A program made the position numbers and the translations under genes. 64,000 nucleotides of DNA from Bradyrhizobium sp. CCBAU 53351. GTDB lineage: Bacteria; Pseudomonadota; Alphaproteobacteria; Rhizobiales; Xanthobacteraceae. This document shows positions 8,252 to 18,124 of this stretch, piece after piece. Under the pieces are notes generated by a model that searched no databases, was not told the origin of the DNA, and worked only from the letters and a program-made list of their open reading frames with translations. The stretch lies in NCBI RefSeq assembly GCF_015291745.1, contig NZ_CP030060.1, positions 248,001-312,000 of the forward strand, written 5' to 3'. The first letter of the stretch is position 1. The number at the start of each line of letters is the position of its first letter.

Positions 8252-9046
8252 TCAAATCAGGCCGGGGTAGGAGCCGCCGTCCAGTTGAAGATTCTGGCCG
8301 GTGATGAAGCCCGCCTGTACGCTGCAGAGGTAGGCACAGGCATCCCCGAATTCTTCTGGCTTTCCGAATCGCTTCGCCGGAAGCGAGTCGGCGATCCTGG
8401 TGCGTGCCTCTTCAAGCGATATTCCCAGCTCCGACATCATCCTTTCCGCCATGAAGCGCTGACGATCGGTATCGATGCGCTCGGGCAGCATGTTGTTGAT
8501 GGTGACGTTGTAGGCGGCGTATTGCCGGGCAAGCGACTTGCAGGCCGCCGTGAGCCCGGCGCGCGCGCCTGACGAGAGTTCCATCTTGGGATGCGGCGCC
8601 TTCACCATGGCAGACGTGATATTGATGATCCGCCCGAACTTCCGGTCCCGCATTCCAGGAAGAAAGGTTTTTACGAAGTGAAGGGGCGCGAGCATGTTCT
8701 GCTCGATCGCCTCCAACCACTCCGTGCGGCCGAACTCGAGGAAATTTCCGGGCGCCGGCCCGTGATTGTTGTTGATGAGGATGTCGGGTTCGGGACAGGC
8801 CTCGATAACCGTTTGGCGACCCGATTCTTCCGCGATGTCCGCCTGGACGAACGCCACTGGCTTACCCGCGAGGGCCTCGATGGACTTTGCGGCCAGGCGA
8901 AGGCGCTCCTCATCCCGGCCGTTCAGTGTGATTTCGCAGCCCTCGCGGGCGAGCGAAGTCGCGCATGCAAAACCCAACCCCTTAGAGGACGCGCATACGA
9001 GGGCCCGTTTAGCCGCCAAACCGAGGTCCATTTCGGCTCCAAACAA
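8252..9046 (-). CDS. SDR-family protein lacking the catalytic Tyr/Lys
   Basis: A 264-residue short-chain dehydrogenase/reductase with nucleotide motif ASSKGLG (residues 19-25), the NNNHGP turn and the catalytic-type serine in INITS (S145). Where the YxxxK pair should stand, the sequence is LSSGAR (157-162), giving Ser158 and Arg162. The C-terminal LQLDGGSYPGLI is standard. It may therefore be a non-canonical reductase, lyase-like or a binding protein; a subset of annotated 3-oxoacyl-ACP reductases shares this GAR variant. It heads the minus-strand pair and is transcribed away from the GntR gene. Confidence 0.87.
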   Translation of the reverse strand: MFGAEMDLGLAAKRALVCASSKGLGFACATSLAREGCEITLNGRDEERLRLAAKSIEALAGKPVAFVQADIAEESGRQTVIEACPEPDILINNNHGPAPGNFLEFGRTEWLEAIEQNMLAPLHFVKTFLPGMRDRKFGRIINITSAMVKAPHPKMELSSGARAGLTAACKSLARQYAAYNVTINNMLPERIDTDRQRFMAERMMSELGISLEEARTRIADSLPAKRFGKPEEFGDACAYLCSVQAGFITGQNLQLDGGSYPGLI

Positions 9047-9124
9047 TATATTATTTGACTTGCCCGACTTAAATAAAGATTATCATACGTCAAGGCAAGA
9101 AATTTCTATTTCAGGAGGGGTAGT

Positions 9125-9817
9125 TTGTCGGACGCATCAGAGACGCTCGCAACGGCCGCCTACCAGAAGCTCCGTATGGACGTGATCGGAGGGATGTTTT
9201 CCTTCGGCCAAAAGCTGAAGATCCGCTCGCTGTGCGAACGTTATGGGGTCAGCGCAGCTCCGATGCGCGAGGCTCTGACCCGGGCGGCCAAAGACGGCCT
9301 CATCATGCATTCCGACCAGCGCGGCTTTTCCGTCGCGCCGTTGAGCATCGAGGATTTGGACGACCTCTTGCAGACCAGGATCGTGCTCAACGAGTTCGCT
9401 CTCAGAAAATCGTTCGAGTACGGTGGGGCCGAGTGGGAGGAGCAGGTCCTGCTCTCATGGCACCGGCTGTCCCGCATTCCGTTTACGCCGGCTTCCGTTG
9501 ACCCGGAATGGGAGCGCGCGCATCGTGTCTTCCACGCCACGCTTCTCTCCGCGTGCCGCGCGCCGCGCATTCTGGCGTATTGCGATCAGTTGTTCGACAG
9601 CGCCGACAGGTATCGGTTCATGTCTCGCGCCGCACACGTCGGCGGAGCCCGCACCGCCGACCACAAGATGATCGCCGACGCGGTGCTCGCGCACCGTCCG
9701 GACGAGGCGGTCGTCCTGCTGACACGACACTTCAGCGAGACCGCCGAACTCTGCCGGCAGCAACTGCTGTTGCAGGGAAAAGCCCAGCCCGGTGTCGTGA
9801 CGCGAACGCCTTGCTAG
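9125..9817 (+). CDS. GntR-family regulator, FCD (FadR-like) subgroup
   Basis: A 230-residue regulator with an N-terminal winged helix (about residues 10-75, GQKLKIRSLCERYGVSAAPM) and a C-terminal all-helical FCD effector domain with metal-binding-type histidines (DPEWERAHRVFHATLLSAC, DHKMIADAVL). The start is TTG 9125, chosen because a strong AGGAGGGG site lies at 9113-9120 and no ATG follows early enough. It sits between the divergent SDR/dioxygenase pair and the hydroxylase operon, and probably represses both through the 78-base AT-rich intergenic gap (9047-9124). Confidence 0.9.
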   Translation: MSDASETLATAAYQKLRMDVIGGMFSFGQKLKIRSLCERYGVSAAPMREALTRAAKDGLIMHSDQRGFSVAPLSIEDLDDLLQTRIVLNEFALRKSFEYGGAEWEEQVLLSWHRLSRIPFTPASVDPEWERAHRVFHATLLSACRAPRILAYCDQLFDSADRYRFMSRAAHVGGARTADHKMIADAVLAHRPDEAVVLLTRHFSETAELCRQQLLLQGKAQPGVVTRTPC

Positions 9818-9859
9818 GCAGCGTTCCTAAAAACAAACAAGAAGCCGAAGAGAGAGGAA

Positions 9860-11482
9860 ATGACAGGCGATTTCGAGGAAACGTTCGTTCTTATCGTAGG
9901 CGGAGGACCCGTCGGGCTGACATCCGCGATCGATCTCGCGCAGAGGGGGGTACCTTGCATTCTGATTACGGAAAACCTCGAGACGGCGACCCAGCCCCGC
10001 TGCAATTTCGTGAATGCACGCACTATGGAGCATTTCCGTCGTCTCGGACTGGCGGAGGAAGTTCGCGCGGCGGCGCCGCTTGCCAAAATGCATCCGCGCG
10101 TAGCCTTCGTCACGCGCTTCTGCGGCCACGAATTCGGTAACATCGATCTGCTGAAGACGCGCCTTAGTGAAGGGCAGCTCGGACCGGAGTCCGGCCTGTC
10201 CATCTCCCAGCTCTTTCTGGAGCCGCTGCTGCGCCGACATGCCGAGGCCTCGGAGTCGGTCGACGTGCGCTTCGGTACACGCCTGGTCGCGCTCGGTGGG
10301 GAGGACGGCGCTCCGATCGCAACGGTCGAAGACGTGCGCACGGGAGTGCGCAAACGAATCCGGTCTCGGTACGTCATCGGTGCCGATGGGGCTCGGAGTC
10401 CGGTTCGTCGTCACTTCAACATTTCCATGGCGGGCGACGACGGGCGCATCGACAATGCGTTCGTCTCCGGCACCATGATCACGTATTTCGTTCGGGCCCC
10501 GACTCTGCTGGAGGAGAGCAGGCGTGCGCCGGCGACCATCACCTGGATCATAAATCACGACCTCCGCGCGTTCGTTTTTGCCCAGGACGGCCGCGAGCGC
10601 TGGATCATTCATTATCAGGTTCCGGAAGGCCTCGGCTGGGAGCAGGTCCGCAGCGACGAGGTGATGCGGTCGATATTCGGCAAAGACCTTCCGTACGAAA
10701 TCCTCGCGGAGGGGCCGTGGACCGGCGGTTTGTCTTTGGTTGCCGCGGCATACCGGGCAGGTCCCGCTTTCCTCGTTGGCGACGCGGCGCACCTCTACAC
10801 ACCTCTAGGTGGCTTCGGCATGAACACGGGCATCGGAGATGTCCTGAACCTGACTTGGAAGCTTGCGGCAGCATACTCGGGGTGGGCCGGTCCCAACCTC
10901 CTGGATTCGTACGAGGCCGAGCGGAGATCCATCGGTTTGAGGAACTCGAAGATCGGCATCCACTGCTCGAAACGGAAAGGCAAGTGGCTGATCCCGCCGA
11001 CCATCGAGGATGAAGGCGAGGCCGGTGCGCGTGCCCGGAAGACGTTCGGGGATTTCGTGGTCGTAGACGATCTCGACGAATACGACACGTCCGGACTGCA
11101 GTTGGGCGAGCGGTACGAATCCTCCCCCATCGTTTGTGCCAATGGCACTGCCGCGCCTCCGGACACATGGAGCAACTACAAGCCCGCCGACTTTCCGGGA
11201 GCGCGTTCGCCCCACTTCTGGCCGTCGCCCGGACGCGGCTTCTACGATCTGTTGGGTCGAGACTACACCCTTGTCGATTTCGAAAGCGGAGAACCTCTCG
11301 AGGCGTTGCTCGAGGCCGCGAAGCTGCGGAGGCTCCCGCTGTCGGTGGTCCGTTGTCCCGCTCCTGGCCAGCCCTACCAATCCAAACTCGTTCTGGTCAG
11401 GCCCGACCAGCACATCGCATGGCACGGAAACGCTCCACCGGAGGATCCGACGGCTGTGATCGACCGGGTGCGCGGAGCTTGA
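9860..11482 (+). CDS. FAD-dependent aromatic hydroxylase (MhpA/PheA group)
   Basis: A 540-residue class A flavoprotein monooxygenase. Motifs: GGGPVG (residues 14-19, FAD), the DG motif in GADGARSP (about 174-181) and the second FAD motif GDAAHLYTPLGGFGMN near residue 310. The C-terminal thioredoxin-like tail (PFAM Phe_hydrox_dim-type region) explains the length. Such enzymes hydroxylate phenolic acids to catechols using NAD(P)H and oxygen. It is the first gene after the regulator and should feed the extradiol dioxygenase at 7280-8227. Confidence 0.9.
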   Translation: MTGDFEETFVLIVGGGPVGLTSAIDLAQRGVPCILITENLETATQPRCNFVNARTMEHFRRLGLAEEVRAAAPLAKMHPRVAFVTRFCGHEFGNIDLLKTRLSEGQLGPESGLSISQLFLEPLLRRHAEASESVDVRFGTRLVALGGEDGAPIATVEDVRTGVRKRIRSRYVIGADGARSPVRRHFNISMAGDDGRIDNAFVSGTMITYFVRAPTLLEESRRAPATITWIINHDLRAFVFAQDGRERWIIHYQVPEGLGWEQVRSDEVMRSIFGKDLPYEILAEGPWTGGLSLVAAAYRAGPAFLVGDAAHLYTPLGGFGMNTGIGDVLNLTWKLAAAYSGWAGPNLLDSYEAERRSIGLRNSKIGIHCSKRKGKWLIPPTIEDEGEAGARARKTFGDFVVVDDLDEYDTSGLQLGERYESSPIVCANGTAAPPDTWSNYKPADFPGARSPHFWPSPGRGFYDLLGRDYTLVDFESGEPLEALLEAAKLRRLPLSVVRCPAPGQPYQSKLVLVRPDQHIAWHGNAPPEDPTAVIDRVRGA

Positions 11483-11515
11483 CGAACCAAAACGAACGAA
11501 AAAGCGGGAGGGAAT

Positions 11516-12937
11516 ATGGGAATCGGAGGACAAGTCGTCGTTCCGTTCGATGGGTCCGCTCCGGTCGATAGCCGACCGGACGGCCGCAGGATCGACTTGG
11601 ACGAATTCGTGGAAGGCCGATCGATCGGCGCCTTCCACCTCAATGTCGTGCTTTGGCCACTGCTGGTCACGATCGCAGATGGTTTCGATCTTGTCGTAAT
11701 GGGCTATGCCGCCCCCGAGATCATCAAGATATTGAACTTCGATCGGAGCGCGATGGGCGTCATCCTGAGCTCCAGCCTGGTCGGAATGCTGATCGGCACT
11801 CCGATAGCCGGCTATCTCGGCGACCGTTTTGGCAGGAAGCCTCTGATCGTTCTGTCGACATTGCTTTTCGGCCTAGCCACGTGCTCGACCGTGCTGGCCG
11901 CTTCCGTCGCGCAGTTCTGCGCTCTTCGTTTCGTCGCGGGAGTCGGCCTTGCCGGGATCATCCCTAACGCGACCGCGCTCGTATCGGAGTTCATTCCACG
12001 CCGCGTCCGCGGTGCCTTCCTCATAGTCGTACAGCTCGGCGTGCAGATCGGAGGCATAGTACCCGGCCTCGTCGCCGCGTATCTGGTCTCCCGCTACGGC
12101 TGGGAAGTACTTTTCCATATAGGAGGCGCCGCTCCGGTGGTGCTGGCGACGGTGCTCGTTTTCGTACTGCCCGAGTCCATCAAGTACCTGTCGCTCGTTC
12201 CATCGAAGCGAGCGGAGCTTCTCAGGATCGCCAGGGCTCTCGACCCGAGGGGCCACCTTCCGGACGACGCGGTTTTCGCCTTGAAGTCCACGGGCTCGAG
12301 GGGAGCCTTGTCCCCGCTCGTGCCGCTTCGAAACGGCATGCACATCATCACACCGCTCCTCTGGCTACTCGCGGTGGTCAATTTGTTCACGACCCTTCTG
12401 ATGGCGAGCTGGGCTCCGACGGTCTTGCGTGACATTGGACTTTCACCCGAAGCCGCCGCGCTCACGGCGACCCTGTTCGGTCTCGGAGGATTGATCGGAA
12501 GCTTCATGCTTACGGTGGGGTTCAATCGCTATGGTTTTCTCGTCATCGTCGCTTTCTACATCGTCGCGATCCCCTCGATGGCGCTCATCGGCCAGCCGTT
12601 CGTCGATCGCGGAGTCCTGCCGTGGTTGGTTCTTGTGACCGGCATATGCGTTGCCGGTACCCAATCCGCGATCAACTCGGCTTTCGGAATGTTATATCCA
12701 ACCACCATCCGGTCGAACTGCGTCGGGTGGGGAATGGCGATCGGCCGCCTCGGAGCGATCGGAGGCCCTCTGTTCGGAGGCTTCCTGATGTCCAAGCAAC
12801 TCTCCGGTACCGCTTTCTTCGAAACCGCCGCGTTGCCTCTCGTATTCGGCGTCCTGATAGCTGGCGTGCTGACGTACGCCTGCCGGCAGAGGTTCGGAGG
12901 CTGGACTTTGGATGAAAGGGCAAAGGGGGAGGCATGA
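11516..12937 (+). CDS. MFS transporter, aromatic acid:H+ symporter type
   Basis: A 473-residue twelve-helix transporter. The first loop reads GYLGDRFGRKPL, matching the MFS signature, and the N-terminal VTIADGFDLVVMGYAAPEI contains the conserved D(G)FD motif of the aromatic acid:proton symporter family (PcaK, BenK). It lies between the hydroxylase and hydrolase genes and overlaps the latter by 4 bases (ATGA), so it probably imports the aromatic substrate of this module. Confidence 0.9.
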   Translation: MGIGGQVVVPFDGSAPVDSRPDGRRIDLDEFVEGRSIGAFHLNVVLWPLLVTIADGFDLVVMGYAAPEIIKILNFDRSAMGVILSSSLVGMLIGTPIAGYLGDRFGRKPLIVLSTLLFGLATCSTVLAASVAQFCALRFVAGVGLAGIIPNATALVSEFIPRRVRGAFLIVVQLGVQIGGIVPGLVAAYLVSRYGWEVLFHIGGAAPVVLATVLVFVLPESIKYLSLVPSKRAELLRIARALDPRGHLPDDAVFALKSTGSRGALSPLVPLRNGMHIITPLLWLLAVVNLFTTLLMASWAPTVLRDIGLSPEAAALTATLFGLGGLIGSFMLTVGFNRYGFLVIVAFYIVAIPSMALIGQPFVDRGVLPWLVLVTGICVAGTQSAINSAFGMLYPTTIRSNCVGWGMAIGRLGAIGGPLFGGFLMSKQLSGTAFFETAALPLVFGVLIAGVLTYACRQRFGGWTLDERAKGEA

Positions 12938-13863
12938 CCGCTCCATTCGAAAACAATCGCTGGATGTCTTCGCCGCCGAACGAGATAGCAGAAAGAATAA
13001 GAGCCTTGGGGCCGGTGATAGATCCGCCCGGAACCGCGCGGATCTACGCAGACATCCTGGCTCACCAGCCGACCGACGGAGTCGACGTCATTCCCAACAT
13101 CCGCTACGGAAACGGGACCAGGCAGTCGTTGGACGTCTATCGGCCGGTTGCGACATCGGGTTCGGTGCCTGTGGTGCTGTTCTTCCACGGTGGCGGCTAC
13201 AGTCGCGGCGACAAGTCCGATAGGAGCAATGTGGGTTACTTCTTTGCCCGCAACGGGGTCACGGCCTTCATCGCGAACTATGGCCTTGCCCCGGAATGCA
13301 AGTGGCCGTCTGGGGCACGCGACGTGATTGCTGCCTTGAGGTGGGCCCAGGAGAATGCGCAAGATCATGGAGGAGATCCGAGACGAATATGTCTGCTCGG
13401 AGAATCGGCGGGAGCCGCGCACGTCGCTCTCGCTTCCTTCGTCTCCACCTTCCACAAGGGGCGACCTCTCCGAGCGGCCGGCGTGGTTCTGCAGTCCGGG
13501 TCTTACAACGTCGCTCTCGAACGCGTCGCGGCTGCGGCTTTCGGTATACCTTCTCCCGACCTGCGCAATCAGGCCTATTTCGGCGAGGAGACTGCCCGAT
13601 ATTTGGAGATGTCGACGACCCGTCTGATAGATGCCCCGGACGTGCCGACCTTGATCACCTACGCGGAATACGATCCGGTTCCGATGCAGGTGCAAGCCGG
13701 AGAACTATTCGCCACCTTGGCGCTGCGGGCGTCCCATTGCCCCCTGCTACTCCGGTTGTTGGGCCATGGGCATATCTCTCAATTCAGCTCGTACAATACG
13801 GTGGATACCAGCGTAAGCGGACGGGTGCTCGATTTCGCGAAGTCTCTGCCGAGAGTCCAATGA
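12934..13863 (+). CDS. alpha/beta hydrolase (HSL-type esterase)
   Basis: A 309-residue hydrolase with the oxyanion-hole motif FFHGGGYSRG, the nucleophile elbow GESAGAAH and late candidates for the acid and histidine (AEYDPV; LGHGHISQF). This is the hormone-sensitive-lipase/carboxylesterase pattern. It is coupled to the transporter by ATGA. It may hydrolyse an aromatic ester before hydroxylation or act on a ring-opened product; sequence alone does not decide. Confidence 0.87.
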   Translation: MTAPFENNRWMSSPPNEIAERIRALGPVIDPPGTARIYADILAHQPTDGVDVIPNIRYGNGTRQSLDVYRPVATSGSVPVVLFFHGGGYSRGDKSDRSNVGYFFARNGVTAFIANYGLAPECKWPSGARDVIAALRWAQENAQDHGGDPRRICLLGESAGAAHVALASFVSTFHKGRPLRAAGVVLQSGSYNVALERVAAAAFGIPSPDLRNQAYFGEETARYLEMSTTRLIDAPDVPTLITYAEYDPVPMQVQAGELFATLALRASHCPLLLRLLGHGHISQFSSYNTVDTSVSGRVLDFAKSLPRVQ

Positions 13864-14554
13864 TCCATGGAGAACTGCAATTCGGATCCGAACGCCGGCC
13901 TCAGTCCCGCATTGCGATGTCAGGGGGGCCATCGCTGAATTGCGAAGCCGAAAGCGAACGGGGCGGCGACTTCCAGGCCGCTCCACGAAAGCGCTCTATG
14001 ACCACGTAGTCCAAAGCAAGCTTCATCTGAATTGACGGCGCTCTGTTGAGATACCCGGTCCTTTGGTGATGCCCACCAGAGCTCTCTTTCCAAGCGGCTT
14101 ACCTAGAGCCTTACTGAGTAACACTTGCGCTATGAAGAGTAATACGAGCCGTGCCTCGGTTGTCCTGATAGTTCCTGTTGAGCGGCCCTTGGAGACGACG
14201 GTAATACTCCGGAGTGATGTCAGGCGGCAGAATGGTTGGAAGCGTTTGAACCGCGTCATTTACGTAAGGCAGACCTCTCCCGTTTCCGGGGCGACAAAGT
14301 CAGCAATGAGAAGGCGAGACAGATTTTGCTTTTGCCAAACCTCATTGGCGACGGGCAATAGAGCGTCCGGGATGGGGTCTAGAGTCTCCAAGTCGCTCTG
14401 TTCTTTTTGACGCCCAATAATCCCGGCATCATCCGACGTTTCTTCCAGCCGCTTTGGGCGTGCAGAGTGTCGGCTGCATCCCCTAGGTCTAGATTGAGCC
14501 CCGCATCGCTGGGTTCAAGGGGAAGCTCGCCGCCGCCACTGCCCCAAATAGTGA
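13864..14554. other. intergenic stretch without a recognisable gene
   Basis: About 690 bases between the hydrolase and the methyltransferase. Both strands have only short, interrupted frames. A minus-strand stretch near 14040-14110 resembles decayed coding sequence (GKRALVGITKGPG) but matches no family I can name. Confidence 0.4.
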
Positions 14555-14574
14555 GAATTGGTTGAAACCAATTC
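14555..14574. promoter_or_regulatory. perfect 9-bp inverted repeat upstream of methyltransferase
   Basis: GAATTGGTT and AACCAATTC separated by two bases form a perfect palindrome about 86 bases before the methyltransferase ATG. There is no T-run after it, so a terminator is unlikely; an operator for an unlinked regulator is more plausible. Confidence 0.5.
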
Positions 14575-14660
14575 GCGCCGTAAACGCGACGAAAGGGGAA
14601 CAAAAGGAATCTCGGTCTGTCGTATGATCCGAATCCCATTACGCCGGACAAGAGAACACC

Positions 14661-15389
14661 ATGGCACAGAATATCTACGACAATCCCGATTTCTTCGCCG
14701 GTTACAGCCAGCTTCCGAGACAAATTCGCGGTCTGGACGGTGCGCCTGAATGGCCCTCCATACGCGCGATTTTGCCAGCGATTTTCGGCAAGCGCGTCCT
14801 CGATTTGGGGTGCGGCCTTGGTTGGACGTCGCGCTGGATGCGCAAGCAAGGCGCAAACTCGGTGCTCGGCCTGGACCTCTCCGAAAACATGATCAGCCGG
14901 GCAAAGGCGGATACCAACGATCCAGAAATTAAATACCGGATTGCAGACCTGGAGACAGTGGAGTTGCCGCCGGCAGCCTTCGATCTCGCTTATAGTGCAC
15001 TCACCTTTCACTATATCAGGGACTTCAGCCGTCTCGCGCGCATGGTCCACCAAGCGCTCACGCCCGGCGGGCATATCGTATTCACCATCGAGCATCCGAT
15101 CTTTATGGCAGCGGTCCATCCGCATTGGATCGCCGACGAGGACGGGCGCAAGACTTGGCCAGTCAATTGCTATTCGATCGAGGGTGAGCGCCAGACTGAC
15201 TGGTTTGCGAAAGGCGTAATCAAATATCACCGGACCATCGGCACGACGCTTAACACCTTGATCCGTGCTGGCTTCCGGATCTTAGCCGTCGAAGAGTTTG
15301 CCCCGTCCCCCGAGCAGATCACACAAACGCCAGAGCTGGAAGAAGAGTTGGAGCGACCGATGATGCTTCTGGTTTCCGCGCAACGGTAG
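14661..15389 (+). CDS. class I SAM-dependent methyltransferase
   Basis: A 242-residue methyltransferase of the UbiE/Methyltransf_11 type. Motif I is VLDLGCGLGWTSRWM (binds S-adenosylmethionine), the second acidic strand is VLGLDLS, and AFDLAYSALTFHYI is motif IV. The C-terminal half (HPHWIADEDGRKTW and FRILAVEEFAPSP) resembles methyltransferases of small metabolites. It stands alone between two gene-poor stretches. The substrate is not predictable. Confidence 0.88.
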   Translation: MAQNIYDNPDFFAGYSQLPRQIRGLDGAPEWPSIRAILPAIFGKRVLDLGCGLGWTSRWMRKQGANSVLGLDLSENMISRAKADTNDPEIKYRIADLETVELPPAAFDLAYSALTFHYIRDFSRLARMVHQALTPGGHIVFTIEHPIFMAAVHPHWIADEDGRKTWPVNCYSIEGERQTDWFAKGVIKYHRTIGTTLNTLIRAGFRILAVEEFAPSPEQITQTPELEEELERPMMLLVSAQR

Positions 15390-15690
15390 CACCCAAAGTC
15401 AATTGTTCGGGTCGTTCGGCGCGCTTGTTGTCAATGACTGCATCGAGTCAATCAGTAATCTTCTCAAAGCCCTTGGCCATGCGCATTATGCAGATATCGC
15501 CATATTGACCAGGCGGACCAGCCGGCGGGTCGGGTCTTTCAGCGATTTTCGACTGCGGCCAAAGAACTCTCGGCCAGGACCTCGCGAAGCCACAACAGAA
15601 AGACCCCCGTCGCCGGGGATGCCTCTCGCCCAGGATTTGGGATGGCGAGAAAGCCGTTTGGGATGCGAAGCATGCGCGGATGCCTCCTAA
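15390..15690. other. intergenic stretch without a recognisable gene
   Basis: No frame with a convincing start or family motif. It leads into an IS21 relic at 15691, so it may be transposon-associated debris. Confidence 0.4.
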
Positions 15691-15757
15691 TATTGGGCTG
15701 TTGCGCCGTCGGCTTGGAATGAAGCGGGTGGTCGGGAATGCTGGTCGTTGAGATGAC
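15691..15757 (+). mobile_element. relic of an IS21 left end
   Basis: About 67 bases align closely with the left part of the complete IS21 element (around 50849-50915). Shared landmarks are the GGCTGTTGCG/GGTCTGTTGCG stretch, GGAATGAAGCGGGTGGT versus GGAACGAAGCAGGTGGT, and the beginning of istA (MLVVEMT versus MLIVETI). The rest of the element is absent. Confidence 0.65.
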
Positions 15758-15910
15758 CGCCAGAAGTGCCGTGCGACGTTGCCTGCTTCAAGGAACGTCT
15801 CAGCACCCTCATGAATGATGCACCACCCGTCCCCTTCATCCGATGAGCGCACTGGCGCGTCGCAGAGGGACAAGGTAGCCATCTAGGACATGCGCACTCG
15901 TCCATGTCGG

Positions 15911-16910
15911 TCAATACTCGGAGAAGATTCGCTTTATCTCATGCGGCTTGTTGGTCCTGGTTAGGGCCAACGCAAGGAGGATGCGAGCCTTTTGCGGACT
16001 TAAATTGTCTGCGTTGAGGACGCCAAGCTCTAGGTAGTGGTCGCGTTCAATGACGCGCCCGTTCAGTGCGGCTGGAACGCATGATGATGGCTTCACCACC
16101 TGTCTTACGATAAGCCGCGACGGCCGCCTTCTCATTTTGGGATAGGGTCCCGGCACCCGCGCCGGCAATGACAACTCCTTTCGCGCCCGAAGCGAGAGCA
16201 TCCCGGATCGGTGTTCCCGGTGCATCGGCGTAGGAGTAAACAATATGCACCGTCGGCAACTCGTTGATGTTCTTGATATCAAATTCAGAGTTGTTGCCAT
16301 GACGACGGACAGGTGCCCGATAGAAAACAATCCTATCCGTATCGACATAGCCTAGAAGGCCAAAGTCTCCCGACTTAAAGGCCTCTAGCCGGAAGGTGCT
16401 GGTCTTGACAACCTCGCGAGCAGCGTTGATCTGCTCGTTCATGACCACCAGAGTTCCCTTGCCTGCCGCCTCTGGCTGAATGGCAACGCGAACTGCACTG
16501 TAGAGATTGTAGGGTCCATCCGTACTCATTGCAGTTGGGGGACGCTGCGATCCGACCAGGACCACCGGCTTGTCCGATTTCATCGTTAAATTCAGAAAGT
16601 AGGCTGTCTCCTCCAGGGTATCGGTTCCGTGGGTAACCACAATGCCCGCAATGTTCTCTTCTTTAGAACTGAGAAGACCGTTTGCAGTCTCAGCTAACTT
16701 TTTCCAATGACCGAACGAAATGTCTTGACTGCCAATGTTCGCAATCTCGATGACCCGTGTGTCCGCTAACTGAGCGAGTTCGGGGATGGCCTGAACGAGG
16801 TCATTGCCGGTAAGAAGACCGACCTCGTAGTCGGCAGGGCGAACCGACGAGTCGCCCTTGCCCGCGATCGTGCCGCCAGTCGTCAATACATATACTAATG
16901 GTAGTGACAT
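15911..16910 (-). pseudogene. L-asparaginase gene with C-terminal frameshift
   Basis: A minus-strand asparaginase (Asn to Asp plus ammonia). It shows TTGGTIAGKGD with the first catalytic threonine and VVTHGTDTLEETAYFLN with the second threonine and aspartate. The frame breaks after IIMRSSRT (near 16065) and ends RARH at 16047. In another frame the sequence continues NGRVIERDHYLELG and NLSPQKARILLALALT to 15911. The 1000 bases plus two restored bases give 334 codons, the expected size. ATG 16910 begins MSLPLVYVLTTGG with no export signal. The break removes about 50 residues of the dimer-forming C-terminus. Confidence 0.85.
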
Positions 16911-17072
16911 GCTCGCCTCAGCTGTTTGCGGGGGAAAGGGATGCTTTTTCTCCGATGATTGTGGAGGGTCCAAGCCAGGGTAGCTGCGTCCATGCCTTCT
17001 GAACCATGGTCACTCTTCTGACGCCCTTCGGCACTGCCGGCCTGTAAGAGCCTGCTCCGAAGTTACGCCAGC

Positions 17073-18124
17073 TCACTGGAGTATCCACTGCCTGAATCGT
17101 TCCTCGCCTTCGGCAAGGTTCTTGCTCCAAGATTCGTTGTCGACCGGCACCATTTGCTTCAGATTGTCAGGATAGGTGGACATTATCGACTGACGTCTTT
17201 GCTCATAAACTGATATGCGTTCACATTAGACGGTCCGGCACCGATCTTGGCGCAACGAGCTGCCTGACTCTCTGGTTCCAGCGAGAAAACGATGAGACGT
17301 CGAGTCAGCTCGGCTTTGGGATTACCTTTCGGGATGACCCAGCCATAAGAGTTGTAAAATGCCTGATTCCAGCAAATCGCCAGCCCATCCCCTTGCGCGA
17401 TCAATTGATAGGCCCGGTTCGAAAAAGTTGGCATAATATCGATCTCGCCACTGTGGAACAGCTGAGCGCCTTGTGGCGGAGTCGTCCACCAAGTCACTAT
17501 CTTCTGATCTTGTCGAGTTTGTTGAAGGCGCGCTTCCAGCCGTCGTCAGTCTCAAGAACCTTGTAGATCTCCTCGCCTCCGGGCACCCCGTCAGCCCGCA
17601 AGGCAACTTCGCTGTCGTCGCGGCCGCCATTGCGAAGTGAACGAGCTCCTGGGATCGAAAAGTCCCACATGTCGGCGAAAGACGTCAGCTCCTTCTTGGT
17701 GGCAGAGGGAAGGCATACCAGAGCAATGGCAGAGATATATCTGGCATAAAGCTTGGATTGTGCCGCATCTCCTCGGGAATCTGATCGACGAATTCGCCAC
17801 TCACGTTGAGCGGTTCTAGCAAATCCGCCTGCTGCCACTGCAGCGACTCATCGGCGCCGGCCCCGAAAACACAGTCCCACATGTAGTTCTTGGTCTCTAC
17901 CATCGATTTGATCTGGGTGGTCGGACTAGCGCTACGGATTACGGGGACGACCTGGATTCCTGTGGCTTTCTCAAATGGCCCATAGAGAAGCTCACGATTG
18001 ACTTCAGTCATCGCTCCTCCGGTATCCGCAACGTATAATGTCTGTGCGCCGGACTCCAGACTGTGGGCGCGGCCAACGAGGCAGTTGCGCGCGCCGTCCA
18101 TTTTAAAAACGTCCTTCTGTTCAT
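17073..18124 (-). pseudogene. decayed ABC substrate-binding protein, paralogue of the 33-35 kb pair
   Basis: The minus strand spells a solute-binding protein in at least four frame segments: MNRRTFLKWTA (Tat-type start), TLYVADTGGAMTEVNRELLY, FADMWDFSIPGARSLRNGGRD, WWTTPPQGAQLFHSGEIDI, GWVIPKGNPKAELTRRL and STYPDNLKQMVPVD to the stop at 17073. Each segment has a collinear counterpart in the intact proteins at 33157-34224 and 34342-35409. Several frameshifts make it non-functional. It is followed by the asparaginase pseudogene in the same direction. Confidence 0.85.
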
